Shown here: in pieces, positions 1 to 11,822 of the stretch
Layout of the letters: each line of letters begins with the position of its first letter
How positions within the stretch are numbered: position 1 is the stretch's first letter
NCBI GenBank assembly: GCA_963693365.1
Contig: CAVNZM010000009.1
Coordinates: 3,782,001 to 3,846,000, forward strand
Reading direction: 5' to 3'
Length of the DNA: 64,000 nucleotides
Origin: Amoebidium appalachense
Lineage: Eukaryota; Ichthyosporea
The notes under the pieces: generated by a model
What the model saw: the letters and a program-made list of their open reading frames with translations, nothing else
Database searches by the model: none
What the model was told of the DNA's origin: nothing
Made by a program: the position numbers and the translations under genes

Positions 1-2
1 GC

Positions 3-597
3 CACCCTTATTTGGATGATGTTTTAATTAAAGGTACGTCATTTGAGGAGTTAGTTAATAATTGTGAAAAAGTATTTTTAGCTTTGGGTGAGTCTGGTCT
101 TCGTATTAGCGGTAGCAAGACTGTGATTGGTGTGCCGGAGGTTAAGTTTTTAGGTCATATTGTGTCTATTAATGGTCTTGCCCCTGATCCGGAGAAAATC
201 CGGGCCATAGTTGAGTGGCCCCGTCCTCAGACTGTCACTCAACTAAGGCAAGTTTTAGGTTTAACTAATTATCTTCGTCGTTATATTAAGGATTATAGTA
301 TGCTTGCTTTGCCGTTAACTAGTCAGACGGGGGGGGAGAAGAAGAATAGATTAGATTGGAATGTGGATGCTGTTTCTGCTTTCGAAAAGCTTAAGTTAGC
401 TTTGCAGTCTTCGAGTATGCTTGTTCATCCTGATTTTTCGGCCGGGGGGGGAATGTTTAAAGTTCGGTGTGATGCAAGTAAGGTTGCTGAGGGGGCCGTG
501 TTATATCAAGTGCAGGAGGGGCAGGATAGAGTGATGGCTTATGCTAGTCGTTCATTTAGAAAAAGTGAACGTAGATATAGCAATCCGGAGAGAGAGT
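3..597 (+). CDS. pol: gypsy pol fragment: RT C-terminus and RNase H start
   Basis: The fragment opens in mid-domain with the RT catalytic motif YLDD at about 9-20. The RT thumb and connection region follows (LGHIVS, then a VLGLTNYLRRYI-like stretch) and then the RNase H start, with the first catalytic Asp in the context RCDAS and a RSFRKSERRYS stretch. The frame ends at the insertion point of a TRIM element. Removing that insert and one copy of its AGAGT duplication puts the frame in phase with 1529-3792. The interruption is therefore one clean insertion, which leaves this pol unable to make a full polyprotein. Confidence 0.9.
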
Positions 598-1523
598 TGT
601 TGGAGTGCAGACTTACGCTCACTCCACAATATGTGTATGTTAGCTTTACAATTGGTTCCGTGTACATAGACACACACTGCCCCACGGGTATATAAGCCAC
701 GGCTCTGCCAGGTGCAATGGAGTTCAGACATGGAGTTCAGTCATGGAGTAAAGACATGGAGTTAAGTCATGGAGTTAACACACTGAAAGCAGTAAAAAAA
801 AACGGGTCAGCGCCCAAGCGCGCCACGACGAGGGCCTAGTCACAGCGGACTCTACTTCCAACAGGGTTATGGGCCCAGACACGACACCGCGGCCTCTAAC
901 TTCATTAGAGACTTTCGCTTCCACAAACTCCATCCGCAGCAGCCTGCGACATCAACGTCAAGTATTCCACTTCATTGGCGGGGCACGCACCACAGTGGAA
1001 TGCACACCCCGGTCTACCCTGCAAGTAGCCACACTCACTCTCTCTTCTCTAGTGGTGTGTACACTTCTCCAATGGGTAGGGGTGTTGGAGTGCAGACACG
1101 CTCACTCCACAATATGTGTATGTTAGCTTTACAATTGGTTCCGTGTACACAGACACACACTGACACTCGATCACCACATGCACATCTGCATAGTTGAGGA
1201 ATTTCAATTTTTTTGACTGCAAAGATTGTCCTGGTCCCAGAGATCTCTAAATGAAAGTAACCAATCGATAGCGCCTGGCATCCGGATTACATTCCAGACT
1301 GCTGCCCCACGGGTATATAAACCACGTCTCTGCCAGGTGCAGACATGGAGTTCAGTCAGGAGTTCAGTCATGGAGTTCAGTCATGGAGTTCAGTGATGGA
1401 GTTAAGTCATGGAGGTCAGTCATGGAGTCAGTCATGGAGTTAACACACTGAAAGCAGTAAAAAACGGGTCAGCGCCCAAGCGCGCCACGACGACCCTAGT
1501 CACAGCGGACTCTACTTCCAACA
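598..1523 (-). mobile_element. TRIM-like miniature LTR element inserted in gypsy pol
   Basis: This is a 926-bp non-coding element. It is flanked on both sides by AGAGT (593-597 and 1524-1528), a perfect 5-bp target duplication. Its ends are TGTTGGAGTGCAGAC and TTCCAACA. It has two terminal direct repeats, 598-863 (internally deleted) and 1083-1523 (441 bp), around a ~219-bp internal part with no coding capacity. Each LTR has a TATATAA-type box after GCCCCACGGG and short tandem copies of ATGGAGTTCAGTC. The size and structure fit a terminal-repeat retrotransposon in miniature. It lies antisense to gypsy pol and belongs to the same family as the array at 45913-47746. Confidence 0.88.
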
Positions 1524-1528
1524 AGAGT

Positions 1529-3792
1529 CCCATGCTATCTTTTGGGCAGTCTCACAGGCATGGAGGTATATACTCGCAGGCAGGACGTTTGAGGTCTACA
1601 CCGACCACAAGCCCTGCCTAGCCATGGCCGGCACCACTCGTCTGGTCAACGAGAGGATGCAGAAGTGGGCCGCGGCTCTCGGTGAGTTCTCCTATAAATT
1701 GTTTTATGCCAAGGGTGAAACAATGGTTGACTGTGATGCTCTCTCTCGTGCTGCTTATATTTTGTTTGAAGAAGAGAAGGAGGGGGAGGGGGGGGCTAGT
1801 GAGAGACGGGGGGGGGAGGGGGGAAGGGGGGGGGAGAGTGAGCAGAAAGGAATAGATGCTGTGTCTGTTGATGTGTCTTCTTGGGTTCCGGGGTTGCTTG
1901 CTTATAAGTGTAGGGGAGGGGGGGGGAGGTATTTGTCTGTGTCTGAGGTCGGGACCGAGTCTCATGGCTCGGCCCCTGCCTTAGCACCTACGGCTTTGAT
2001 CTTAGCTCAGGAGGAAGATGTGTTGATTGGTCTGGTTAAGAATTATTTAAAGAGGCCGGTTGATTCGATTAAATTTAAAAATAAAAGGCAGATGATTAAG
2101 GTAGCTAAGTTAGCAAAAATGTGTCAGGTAGAGCAGGATTTAGTTTATCATTGTTCTGGGCCAGACGGACACCGAGTTTGGGTCCCGACGGCACTTGTGC
2201 CTGAGGTTTTGCATATGGTGCATGAGCATCCCATGGCTGGTCATTTAGGTGTAAATAGGACGTTGCTTCGTGTTAATCGTTCGTATTTTTGGCCGGGTAT
2301 GAGTAGGGAGGTGAGGGATTATGTGTTGTCATGCATGCATTGTCAGGAAAGGAATGAGAGTCCCCACTCTCGTTCCCGCCCGTCGTTTATTAGGGATTTT
2401 AATGTTCGTATGTTTGAAAGGGTAGCAGTGGATGTGGTCGGTCCTTTTAATTCTACGGTTGAGGGTAACACTGTTCTTGTTACCGTCACCGATGTGGCCA
2501 CTCGTTGGGTTGAAGTTTTTCCTCTCCCCACTGCTAATGCCGTTTTGTTTGCTCGTATTTTTGTGGATGAAATTTGTCTTAGGTTTGGTTGTCCTCGTGT
2601 TTTGTTAACGGATAGGAGTCGTGTGTTTTTAAATCAGTTGGTGTCGGAGGTGTGTAAAATTTTAAGGGTAGCTCATATCACTACGTCTGCATATCACCCT
2701 CAAGCAAATGCCATCTCTGAACGTGTGCATGCAGTGTTTCAGAAGTCCTTTGGCAAAATGGTGGATGTGGAGGTTAATGATTGGGATCATATGTCTAGGT
2801 TTATTGCTCATTCATATAATTCTACCCCTCATGCTGTGACTGGTTTTTCTCCGTTTTATTTGGTCTATGGGCAGGAGGCTATTAGTTTGTTAGATACGGC
2901 ACTTTTGCCGATGGGGGGGGCTGACCGACTAACTTATCCCCACTGGACTGAGTTCCGGGAGCAGCTACTAACCCGGGCCCGGGCTGCACGTGATGCAGCT
3001 CTGGCCCGTACACAGCAGGCACAGACACGTGCAGACGTGTCCACACGTCCGTTACGTGAATTTGCCGAGGGCACTTTAGTTTTAATTAGGGATCATACTA
3101 GGAAAAAGAGATATAAGCAGGAGCAGGAAGGTAAGGGTGAAGGTGAAGGTCTTCGTAAGTATGGTAAGAAATGGTTGCCTCTTTTTATCGGTCCGTATAA
3201 AATAGTGGCTAGGTTAGGTCCGACGGAATATAAGGTGCAGAGGTTAGATAATGAGAGTGATGTTAGATTTTATAATGTAGATGATATAAAGGAATATTAT
3301 GATAGGGCCCTTAGGGTTAAACGGCCGGAGGGCCGTCGAGTGTTAGATGCATTCACCCCCGACTATGACGGGTCGGTGGATGTATCGGAGGCTGCAGTAG
3401 ATAAAATTATGGATAAAAAGGTTATCGAAGGTAAGGAAGGTAAGGTAAATTATTATTTAATTCGTTTTGAGGGAGGTTATCAGGAAGATCAGTGGTTGCC
3501 TGAGTTTCATTTGGATTGCCCGTTTTCTATTCGTGCTTATGAGGCTAGATTAGTGCAGAGGGAGTTGCCTAGTGCTCCCTCTCGGCCAAAGAGAGTTATT
3601 CCTCAGTTTAATCGTGGTGTGAAAAAGTCGGTGGGGGAGGGGGCCGGGGGGGGAGTGATGCAAATACACGTAGACACACGGGGGGAGGGGGAGGGAGGGG
3701 AGGAGACCGAGGAGGAGTGTGAACGTAGTCGTAGGAATTTAATTTATTATCATAGGTGTCTCCGTAGGTATCAAGCTTATGGTGTAGATTAA
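1529..3792 (+). CDS. pol: gypsy pol remainder: RNase H end, integrase, chromodomain
   Basis: The frame resumes with RNase H (HAIFWAV, VYTDHKP, DCDALSR). After a low-complexity Glu/Gly spacer comes the integrase. It has an HHCC zinc domain near 2212-2346 (H-x-H then CMHCQ) and a DDE-type core with DVVGPF, a second Asp in LLTDRSRVF and Glu in ISERVHAVFQ. A GPY/F-like motif (FIGPYKIV) follows. The C-terminus has a chromodomain-like segment near 3390-3540 (VDKIMDKK, YYLIRFEGGYQEDQWLPE). Chromodomains of chromoviruses direct insertion to marked chromatin. Gly of the usual TDxGxxF motif is Ser here. The reading frame continues upstream as 3-597 once the TRIM insert is discounted. Confidence 0.92.
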
Positions 3793-3925
3793 TTTATTAT
3801 TTTTCTTCGTAATTTATTTAATTTAATTTTTTTTAGGAGACTGATTAGTCTATGTCTTTTTAGGGGGTGTTAGATGTAATGTGACTGAGGTGGGACTCAG
3901 CTTTTCCGGGGGCCGGGGGGGGAGT

Positions 3926-4648
3926 TGACATATACTAATCCGTCTCAGCAGATTAGCCTAAGTCTACGATCGAGATCGGGGGGGGGGGGGGGGGGGGGGG
4001 GGGTGGCCCGGGTCACAGATCATCAAGATCAAGTCCGGGGCCTCAAGATAGCTGTGCAGCTGCGTGCATCATCTTGCTTCTGCCGGCGCAGGGCATTGGA
4101 CCACGTCAGCCGGGACAGCCGTCCAATAGAATTCTAATTAGTGTATAGGATAGATCGTAGGAGGACTTAGGAATGTCATTGTTCGGGCAGAAGCCCTTTT
4201 GTAAGGATTGGCAAGGTTTGATAGTATATGTTGCCAAACGTATTTATATATGTAGATGATAGAGGAAAGGGGGGGAGGGAGGGGGGGGGAGGATAGTATG
4301 AAATGTAGATTTAGACTCTGCGGTGCCACTAGGGGGAGGGTGAGGGGTGAGACTTGGATAAATATATTAGTTGAGTAGATCGACTTAGCTCGTGCAGGCG
4401 CACGATAAAAGTAGATCGGAATGTTAATGGAATGTGGCATCGTAGGGGGCCAGGTGATGATGATCTTGTAGGGCACGGCCTTGATGGCCTCAGTCGTTAC
4501 TTAGACTCATTCCGTTCGGATCTAAGTTTGCCCGTCGGAGCCTGGTCTTAATAAACTTTACCGTTTTTCTGTACACGTTCGTTCCTTTTCGTGTGTGTAC
4601 ACTTAGTAGAGTGCCGCGTCTCTAGTACACATATATTAGGATACGACA
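3926..4648 (+). repeat. gypsy copy 1, 3' LTR
   Basis: The LTR starts TGACATATAC just after a purine tract (GGGGGCCGGGGGGGGAG) and ends ATACGACA. It contains a ~22-nt G-run near 3980. A near-identical LTR occurs in two pieces at 15261-15529 and 42143-42586, which fixes these borders. The 100-bp stretch between pol and the LTR holds only the purine tract. Confidence 0.85.
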
Positions 4649-4659
4649 TGATGTACCTG

Positions 4660-6019
4660 CAAGCCTGTGTCGGCGAGCAGCGGGAAATCCCAAGGACAAT
4701 GGGATACGGTAGCATCAACACTGCGCGCAACCAGAGAGCACAGAGAATGATCAACAGTCGGCGTGCTGATATGATGCCGACGGAAGCGTGCTGGAGTATG
4801 CGGCCCGCCTGAGTGCATTGTGCAGGATCTTCTTCAATCGATCCCAATGGAGTTAGTGAGGACATGGTTGCGGAAATCCTGGAGGTGTAGGCGCTGACGA
4901 CCGATCCGCACCGACGTTAGGACCATCAGCACCAGCAGCGAGAAGACAATGGAAAAGATAATCGCCAAGCTGCGTGGTTTTGAGGAGAACGAGGCTGCAA
5001 GGGAACAGCAGGGGTGATGATGACCAGCACCCAAGGCGGGCGGCGCCACGACAGGACACCGGCAAGCCGCGCGTGACTGACATATCCAAGGTGAGGTTCA
5101 AATGTCACAAGTTTGGGCACTACAAGTCACAGTGTCCAAAGAAGAAGAAGGGGGCAATCGCGGCGACAAGGCGAAGAGAACGGAGCTTCCAAGGAGATAC
5201 TCGCCATGCGGAACAGCGGACTCCCTTCTTCAAGAGTGGTATGGGACTGCGGCGCAACCTCCCATGTCACATGCCGAAAGGACTGGAGGAAGCTCCGGCG
5301 ATCACACCCAAACCCGTCGCTCGGGTAACACTCGGGTGAGGCGAGGAATGGCGTCAGAAGTAGTTCCAGGGCAACAGAGACATTAGAGAGAATGTGCTGT
5401 ACGTGCCAGATTTGGAATAAGGATGGCAAGCGCGGCAAGGGGTTAGAGGCATCACCGACGGTGACAGTGTACGATGAGAGTGCCACAGATGGCCAAGTTG
5501 TGGCCCGTGGGGTAGGGAGGAGGCGGCTTAGTGAAACCGATGTAGGACAGGTGAAGAGGGCAGGGGGGGTAACACAGGGAAGGGAGCGGCACCGGGGTGC
5601 AAGATGACGCGAGGGGGAGCAAACCAGGATGACGGTGTGTGGAGGGAGGGGAGGGAAGCGGGCCTAGTAGCTACCCGAAGAGGAGCGAGGAGAGAGGACG
5701 GAGTGCGAGATTCACCCCGACGACAAGAAGGCTCCGTGAAAGGCCGGGAAGCACGGGAGCACAGATTGCGCCGACAACGGGGGGAGCCCCGAGAAGTGTT
5801 GGAGCGTGCGGGAAGAGGACAGTCCCAGGAGAGGAAGAAGGACATGTGCTGCATCGCTAGCAGGAGAGTGGGTCAGGAGGAGACACGAACTGACGCCAAC
5901 ACAGAGGGTGGATGACACCTTGGGAGGAAGGAAGCCCGAGTTGCCATCTAGGAGGAAGGGCAGAGGACAGCGGAGACGCAAGAGGGAGGGGGAGAGAGAG
6001 TGTGGGACACGAGGCGCGA
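4660..6019 (+). pseudogene. decayed Ty1/copia gag-protease remnant
   Basis: There is no continuous frame, but copia landmarks remain in order. A CCHC zinc knuckle (CHKFGHYKSQC, frame near 5090-5140) comes first. A protease-like WDCGATSHVT (near 5247-5280, another frame) follows, and then a copia post-protease motif ENVLYVPDL near 5390. The frames shift between these motifs, so this is an old, broken copy. The tail (about 5500-6019) is purine-rich and unrecognisable. It is unrelated in sequence to the intact copia element that follows. Confidence 0.7.
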
Positions 6020-6938
6020 TGTTGTAATACGTAGTATTACATATGGTAGATTTTCAGTTTGTGTTATTTTCAGTTCATATGCTTAGTGTATATGCCACAC
6101 TCCTATTATGTAAATGAAGCATCGATCTCCGATATGCTTGTATACTTGTAATCGTGTTGTATCGGCTCTAATCGTGTATTGTAATATCGATTAGAATATT
6201 TATATGTGTGTACACGGATCCACCCACTCAGGGAGAGACGTGTACATGTTCGTGTGTACATAAATATCTCCGGTTATAGTTATGCTATTGCTATCTTGTT
6301 TGTTGATCTGTGCTCTCTTTTCCTTCCTCTTTCTCCTTCCTTATTTTCTTTTCTTTCTCTCTTTGTCTTCATGTGTATAATCGTATTTCTTTTCTACTAA
6401 TATATGTTAGGTAGATTTGTGTTACTTAATACGTGTTCATTGGACGGTAACACACTTAGGCTACACTTAGAATAGCATGTGTGTTTAGACTTCATTAATT
6501 TACTTTAGTTTTCATGTGTTGCCGGGCTTTAACCAATCATCAAGGTTAAGTGTGATATGTCTGAGTCTTTGCAGTATGTCATAGGTTAGAACTTCCTTGA
6601 TGATGACACAAGTTGACCTTAACTAGTGTCTGTGTCCTATCGTGTGCGTCTCCGCGTACCGGATCTCTCTGAAAGCAATTGGTTCTTAGTGATTGGTTTC
6701 TATTAGAGATAGATCTGATTTCCGACTGGTCGGAAATCATGTATGGATTGGACTTAGAGGAATTTCAGGTATTTATTCGAAGATCAGAATAAATTCAGTT
6801 CAGTCGTGTCTAAACATTGATGTCTGTTGTGTACACTGCTCCGATCGTTCCGTGTTTTGTTGTTGTGTGTGTCTGTGGTGTTTTTACACTGCACCACTGT
6901 GTCTCTGCTTACATCCCAAATACTTATACAATTTAACA
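6020..6938 (+). repeat. copia 5' LTR
   Basis: This is a 919-bp terminal repeat from TGTTGTAATACG to ATTTAACA, matching 11823-12728 and 43594-44517 apart from small indels and substitutions. A short open frame starting MCTRIHPLRERR is shared by all copies. It simply follows LTR conservation and is not a supported gene. Confidence 0.93.
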
Positions 6939-7000
6939 GGTTATGCAGCCCTTTTGCACGCTCCCTACACACATCTAGAACTAGCGCTCGTTTTTCAATC

Positions 7001-10000
7001 ATGGATCCAAACAAAACTGGCGTAAACAAAATAACCATGTGGAAAGGTGAAGGGAAGACTGGTCCCGATAGCAAAACCACCTATTTTCAATGGGAAATCA
7101 TTTTTCTCGGCATGATGACCGGCACTAAAGGTGTCCGACTCGTGGATGTTGTACTTGCTGACAACTACGTCCCCCCTACCACCGTCGCGGTTGACGGTGA
7201 ACCCCCCTTCTATGGCTACGGCACTACCGCGGAACTCAAGGAGGCCCGCAATTGCCTCCTGCTCCATATGATACAGAACATCGACCCTTCCGTCCTCACC
7301 ACCGTTGCCCAGTACCGTATTGGCATGGACCCTGAACGGGCCATGTGGAAATTCCGTCAACACTATCTCCAAGGCAAACCCGATCAGATCCGCATCCTTC
7401 ACCGTCAGTGGGATGCCTGTGCCCTTCAGCCCGGTGAATCATTCACCACCTACCTGAGTCGTCTGCAGACCATCGTGAACCAGCTCCAGTCCCTCCAAGA
7501 TGAGTCCATTCACTTCACTCGTCTAGCTGAGAAGTTCTTCAATGAACTCACCACCAGAGACGACCTCACCCCTGAGTTCAACCGTCTTATCGAAGACTAT
7601 CACTTCGGTGATAAGCTATTCCCCGACTTCGAGTCCCTCCACAACCACGTCAAGGGCATCGAGTTACGTCAAGACCTCAAGATGCAACTCCGGAGCAACC
7701 GTGCCCACCGTGCCTCCAAGTCCAGCATGGCATTAAATGCCAGTGCTCCCCCCCGTGATCTTCCTCGCCGTGACTTACGCAACCGACTTGACCGTACCCC
7801 TGGTACGGACCTCCGAACTCGTCTCTCCCGTCAGCACACCCGATCCCGTTCCCCCCACCGGCCTGCCTTCCGGTCCACGTCTCGTTCCCCCAGTCGTTCC
7901 CGTTTCTCGGGTTCCCGTCGTTCTGATTCCCCGGCTCGTTCTAACACCCCGTCCGTGAAAGAATGCTCCTACTGCCACGAGCCTGATCACACGATCATCG
8001 ATTGCCCTGAGCCGAAATGCCGTATGTCCAGACACAACCGTTCCCGTCAAGGCAGTGAGAAATCTGTCTCCTTTGCTTTCTCGGCATACAATGCTAGCTC
8101 CGTCCCCGTGTCCCCCGACCCTGCCTGGGATTCCGGGTGCAACATGACTGTCTGCCCCACCCGTGAGTTCTTCCATGACCTCACTCCCCTTCCGACACCG
8201 ACTCCCGTTGCTGCCTTCAATGGCACCCCCGTCTTGGCCACTCACACCGGCCATATCGTCATCAACACCACCACCGACCATGGCACTGCCACCCTTACCA
8301 TTGAAGCCTACTACACCCCGTCTGGCCAAGCCTTCCTCATTTCAACATCCCAAGCTGCTGCCGAATACATCAAGGGTGATTTGAACGATGCCTCCACTCC
8401 GTCATTCCTCTTCGACCGACTCACCGGCCGTCATCTCGTCAACCTCCGTCTACACAACGGTCTGTATTACTTCAAGGACTACACCATTCAACCACCCACT
8501 CGTCCTGTGGCTCTGGCTGCCACTACCAGTGTTAACCCATCCATCTGGCACCATCGTCTGGGGCACCGTGCTATGACCAGCATCAAGGACATGGTGAAAC
8601 ACGACCTTGTTATTGGTCTCCCCTCGTCTGTCCTCGACTGTGATGTTCCTGATTGTCATGGCTGCATTATGGGTAAAACCACCAAGGCTCCGTTCAAGGG
8701 TGACCGTCCTCACTCCAACATCCCCGGTCATGAATGGCATTGGGATTTTTTTGAGCCTACCACAACATCGTACGGAGGTTCCAAGGTTGCTCTCGTCACT
8801 GTCTGCCGTGCCTCTGGACTCGTCAAGATCTACCCGATGGCCGACCGTACAACCACCCTGGACATTCTCACAGCTCACACCAACCTCGTTGCTACCCATG
8901 CCCCCTCCAAAGTTGGTGTCTACCACTTCGACTCCGGCTCTGAGTTCACCTCCAAGGCTACCCGTGCTTTTTGCCTCTCCCAGGGCATCAAGGCCAGCTA
9001 TGCTCCGGTGGACTGCCCTCAACTGAACGGCTATGTTGAACGTCGTATGCGGTTCCTCCAAGAGATTGTTCGTTGCCTCCTCCATCAAGTCCAAGATCAG
9101 TCTCTGTCCCCCAAACTGTGGGCTGAGGCCCTCCAACATGCCGCCTACATCATCAACGTCACCCCGTCCACGACTGCCAATGGTCGTACACCATTCGAGG
9201 TTTTCTACGGTGTCAAGCCCGACATCTCCGAGCTCAAAGTGTTCGGTTGCCCTGCCTACACTCATGTGCCAGCCTCTAAACGGAACAAGCTGGCCCCCAC
9301 CGTCAAACTCGGCATGTATATCGGCTATGATCTTCAATCACACTGCCACCGGATCTTCAACCCCACCACCCATCGTGTCGGCCTCTTCCGTGATGTGATT
9401 TTCGACGAATCAGCTTATCTCCCGTCCGACATTCCATCAACACTTCCGACCCCCGACACCACTGCTACCTCGACCACCCCACCCCCCACAGTTGACACTG
9501 AAGATGATGTTTGTCTGGTGTACTCTGGCCCCCCTCCTGCCATCGTCGTTCCCCCGACACCCCCCCCCCACCGGCCCCCCTGCCCCCGTGCCCGTCCAGC
9601 CTGCCGACCCTCATCCTGCCCCTGGCAACGTCACACCCATCCGACCCGGCTCCCCCGACAACTTCCACTCGGCCCCGTCCAGCCCGGAGGTTGCCCCCCC
9701 TGCAATTCCGAACTTCCAAGTTCCCCCCCCCCCCGTCTCCACCTCCCCCGGTTCCTGCACCCCGTCGTTCTGCCCGTCTACAGGGCAAGGTTGGACTTCA
9801 AGCCACCACCACCCTGCCAGTCCCCCCCGGTCCCCCCATCAACATCGACCAACTACCCAAACTTGTCCGTCAACTGTGTTCCGGACCCAATGGTGACCAG
9901 GTCAAGTCAGCCCTCACTGCTGAGTATCAAGCCTTCGTCGACAAAGACATCTTTGAACTTGTTGACCCTCCCCCTGGTGCTAACATCGTCGGCTTCAAGT

Positions 10001-11409
10001 GGATTGTCTCCGAGAAAACTCTCAACTCGGCTGGTGACACCAAGATCAAGGCCCGTGGTGTTGCTCAAGGCTTCAGTCAGCAATACGGTGTTGACTATGA
10101 GTTGATTGAGAGCCCTGTCATCCGTCCGGCTGCTCTCCGTGCCATCCTAGCTCTGGCCGTTGTTGAAGGTCATGACATCCATCAACTCGACGTGTCTACG
10201 GCCTTTCTCAACAGCCCACTCACCGAGACCATCTACATGAAACAACCCCCGGGATTCATCACCATGGCCACACTTGGCAAGGTCTGGAGACTCAAGAAAG
10301 CCCTGTACGGCCTCAAGCAAGCCTCCAAGGCTTGGTACGACTTCCTCGACGGCATTCTTCTTGCCCATGGCCTGACCCGTACTAAGACCGACCCGTGCAT
10401 CTACCTCCGGTTCTTCCCCAACAACGATGTGGTTCGGGCTGGTAACTACGTCGACGACTCCACCATCACCAACACCCGGGGTTCTACTGCTGCCAGTGAC
10501 CTGGCTGCCCACATCAGCAAGATGGCCAGCTGTCGTATGAGTCCATTTGACCGTATGCTCGGTGTTGATTTTAATCACTCTGATCCCCATCACCTCCACA
10601 TGCACCAGAGGTCTTACATCATGGATATCATCCACGACTTCAACCTCACCGATGCCAAGTCCAAGTCTACCCCCATCCCTGCAGGCACCACCGTCTCCCT
10701 GGCTGACTGCCCCCCCCAACCGTTCACCGTGCCCTACCGTGAGTTACTCGGCCGTCTCCTCTGGGTGGCACGGTGCACACGTCCCGACATTGCCTATGCC
10801 ATCGGCTTCCTTGGTCGGTTCAGCACCAACCCCGGCAAGACTCACTGGGACCTTCTCCGTCGTGTGGCCCGGTACCTGCTCGGCACCATTGACCTTGGCA
10901 TTGACTACAAGTACTCGGCCACCCAGTCCCCCATACTCGAATGCTACACGGATGCTGACTTTGCTGGTTGTGCCGACAGCAAGAAGTCTACCACCGGCTA
11001 CATTATCGAGTTTGCTGGTATGCCCATCATCTGGTACTCCAAGCTCCAGCCCATCACGGCCACCAGCACCACTGAAGCTGAGCTGATTGCTCTCAATGCT
11101 GGCACCCAAGAAGTTGCTTGGGTCCGTGACCTCTTCAAGGAACTCGGCTGTCCCATGCTTGCTCCGACTCCGGTGTACTGTGACAACCAGTCGACCATTG
11201 CCATCGTCAACTCCACCGGCATCAAGCACCGTACCAAACACATTGCCGTCCGGTATCACAACACCAAGGACTACATTGCAAGTGGGGACGTGGTTGTCCA
11301 CTACGTTGAGTCAGCCCACAACTTAGCTGACATCCTCACCAAACCCCTCCCCGGCCCGAGTCATGTCCACCATCGTGCTCGACTTTGTTTACCGGATATT
11401 GTGGATTGA
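7001..11409 (+). CDS. gag-pol: copia gag-pol polyprotein with one apparent frameshift
   Basis: The start at 7001 (MDPNKTG) is the first ATG after the 5' LTR and opens a UBN2-type gag. Next come a CCHC knuckle (CSYCHEPDHTIIDC, about residue 322), aspartic protease DSGCN (about 376), a pre-integrase WHHRLGH motif with a CxxC, and an integrase core with WDFFEP, FDSGSEF and NGYVERR. A Pro-rich linker leads to RT (YVDDSTI) and RNase H (YTDADFAG, ADILTKPL). The frame changes once inside the Pro-rich linker (between 9511 and about 9830), which has several long C-runs. One is C10 at 9560-9569. All catalytic motifs are present, so the shift may be a consensus error and the copy could be recent. Confidence 0.92.
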
Positions 11410-11822
11410 CCCGACCTACTTCAAGAGTGATTTTCTAATGTTTACTACTTACTTTATCATAATCATTATTTCATATGTATTGCCTTTGTGGGTATGCCCA
11501 CTTAGGGTTTATATATAAGGTTTGACCTGTACCATGACTCTACTCTATCTTTCACTGGTTTAAAACCCAGTTAATCAAACCCCGACTATACACGTTATAC
11601 ATATTCGTTGTTTTTTGCCCCGGTTCCTTCCCCCCCCCCCCTTCCCCCCTCCCCCCCTTCCCCCCCCCCCTTCCCCCCTCCCCCCCCTTCTCCCCCCCCC
11701 CCCCCCCCCCGGAAAAGTACACACTTTAATTTTTTTTTTTTTCCGTTTCTGTTCTCAAGTGGGGAGATTTCACTAGTTCAGTGGGGATATGATAACACAA
11801 ACTTCAAAGTCTTAAGTGGGGA
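11410..11822 (+). other. copia 3' untranslated region and polypurine tract
   Basis: This is non-coding sequence between the pol stop and the 3' LTR. It holds C-rich runs at 11627-11712, a T14 run near 11730, and repeated AAGTGGGGA-like blocks. The last block abuts the LTR and is the likely polypurine primer. Confidence 0.6.

Larger units (their letters stand above)
1..4648 (+). mobile_element. Ty3/gypsy chromovirus, 3' part (copy 1)
   Basis: The pol order seen is reverse transcriptase end, RNase H, integrase, then chromodomain, followed by a purine-rich tract and an LTR at 3926-4648. This is the order of Ty3/gypsy chromoviruses. The 5' LTR, gag and most of the RT lie upstream of the window, so the 5' LTR and target duplication cannot be checked. 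A TRIM element at 598-1523 interrupts pol. A second, eroded copy of the same family starts at 13499. Confidence 0.93.

Noticed and set aside
6206-6400. Conserved short frame in the copia LTR
   Set aside because: It is conserved only because the LTR is repeated three times, and one copy carries a frame-changing deletion.
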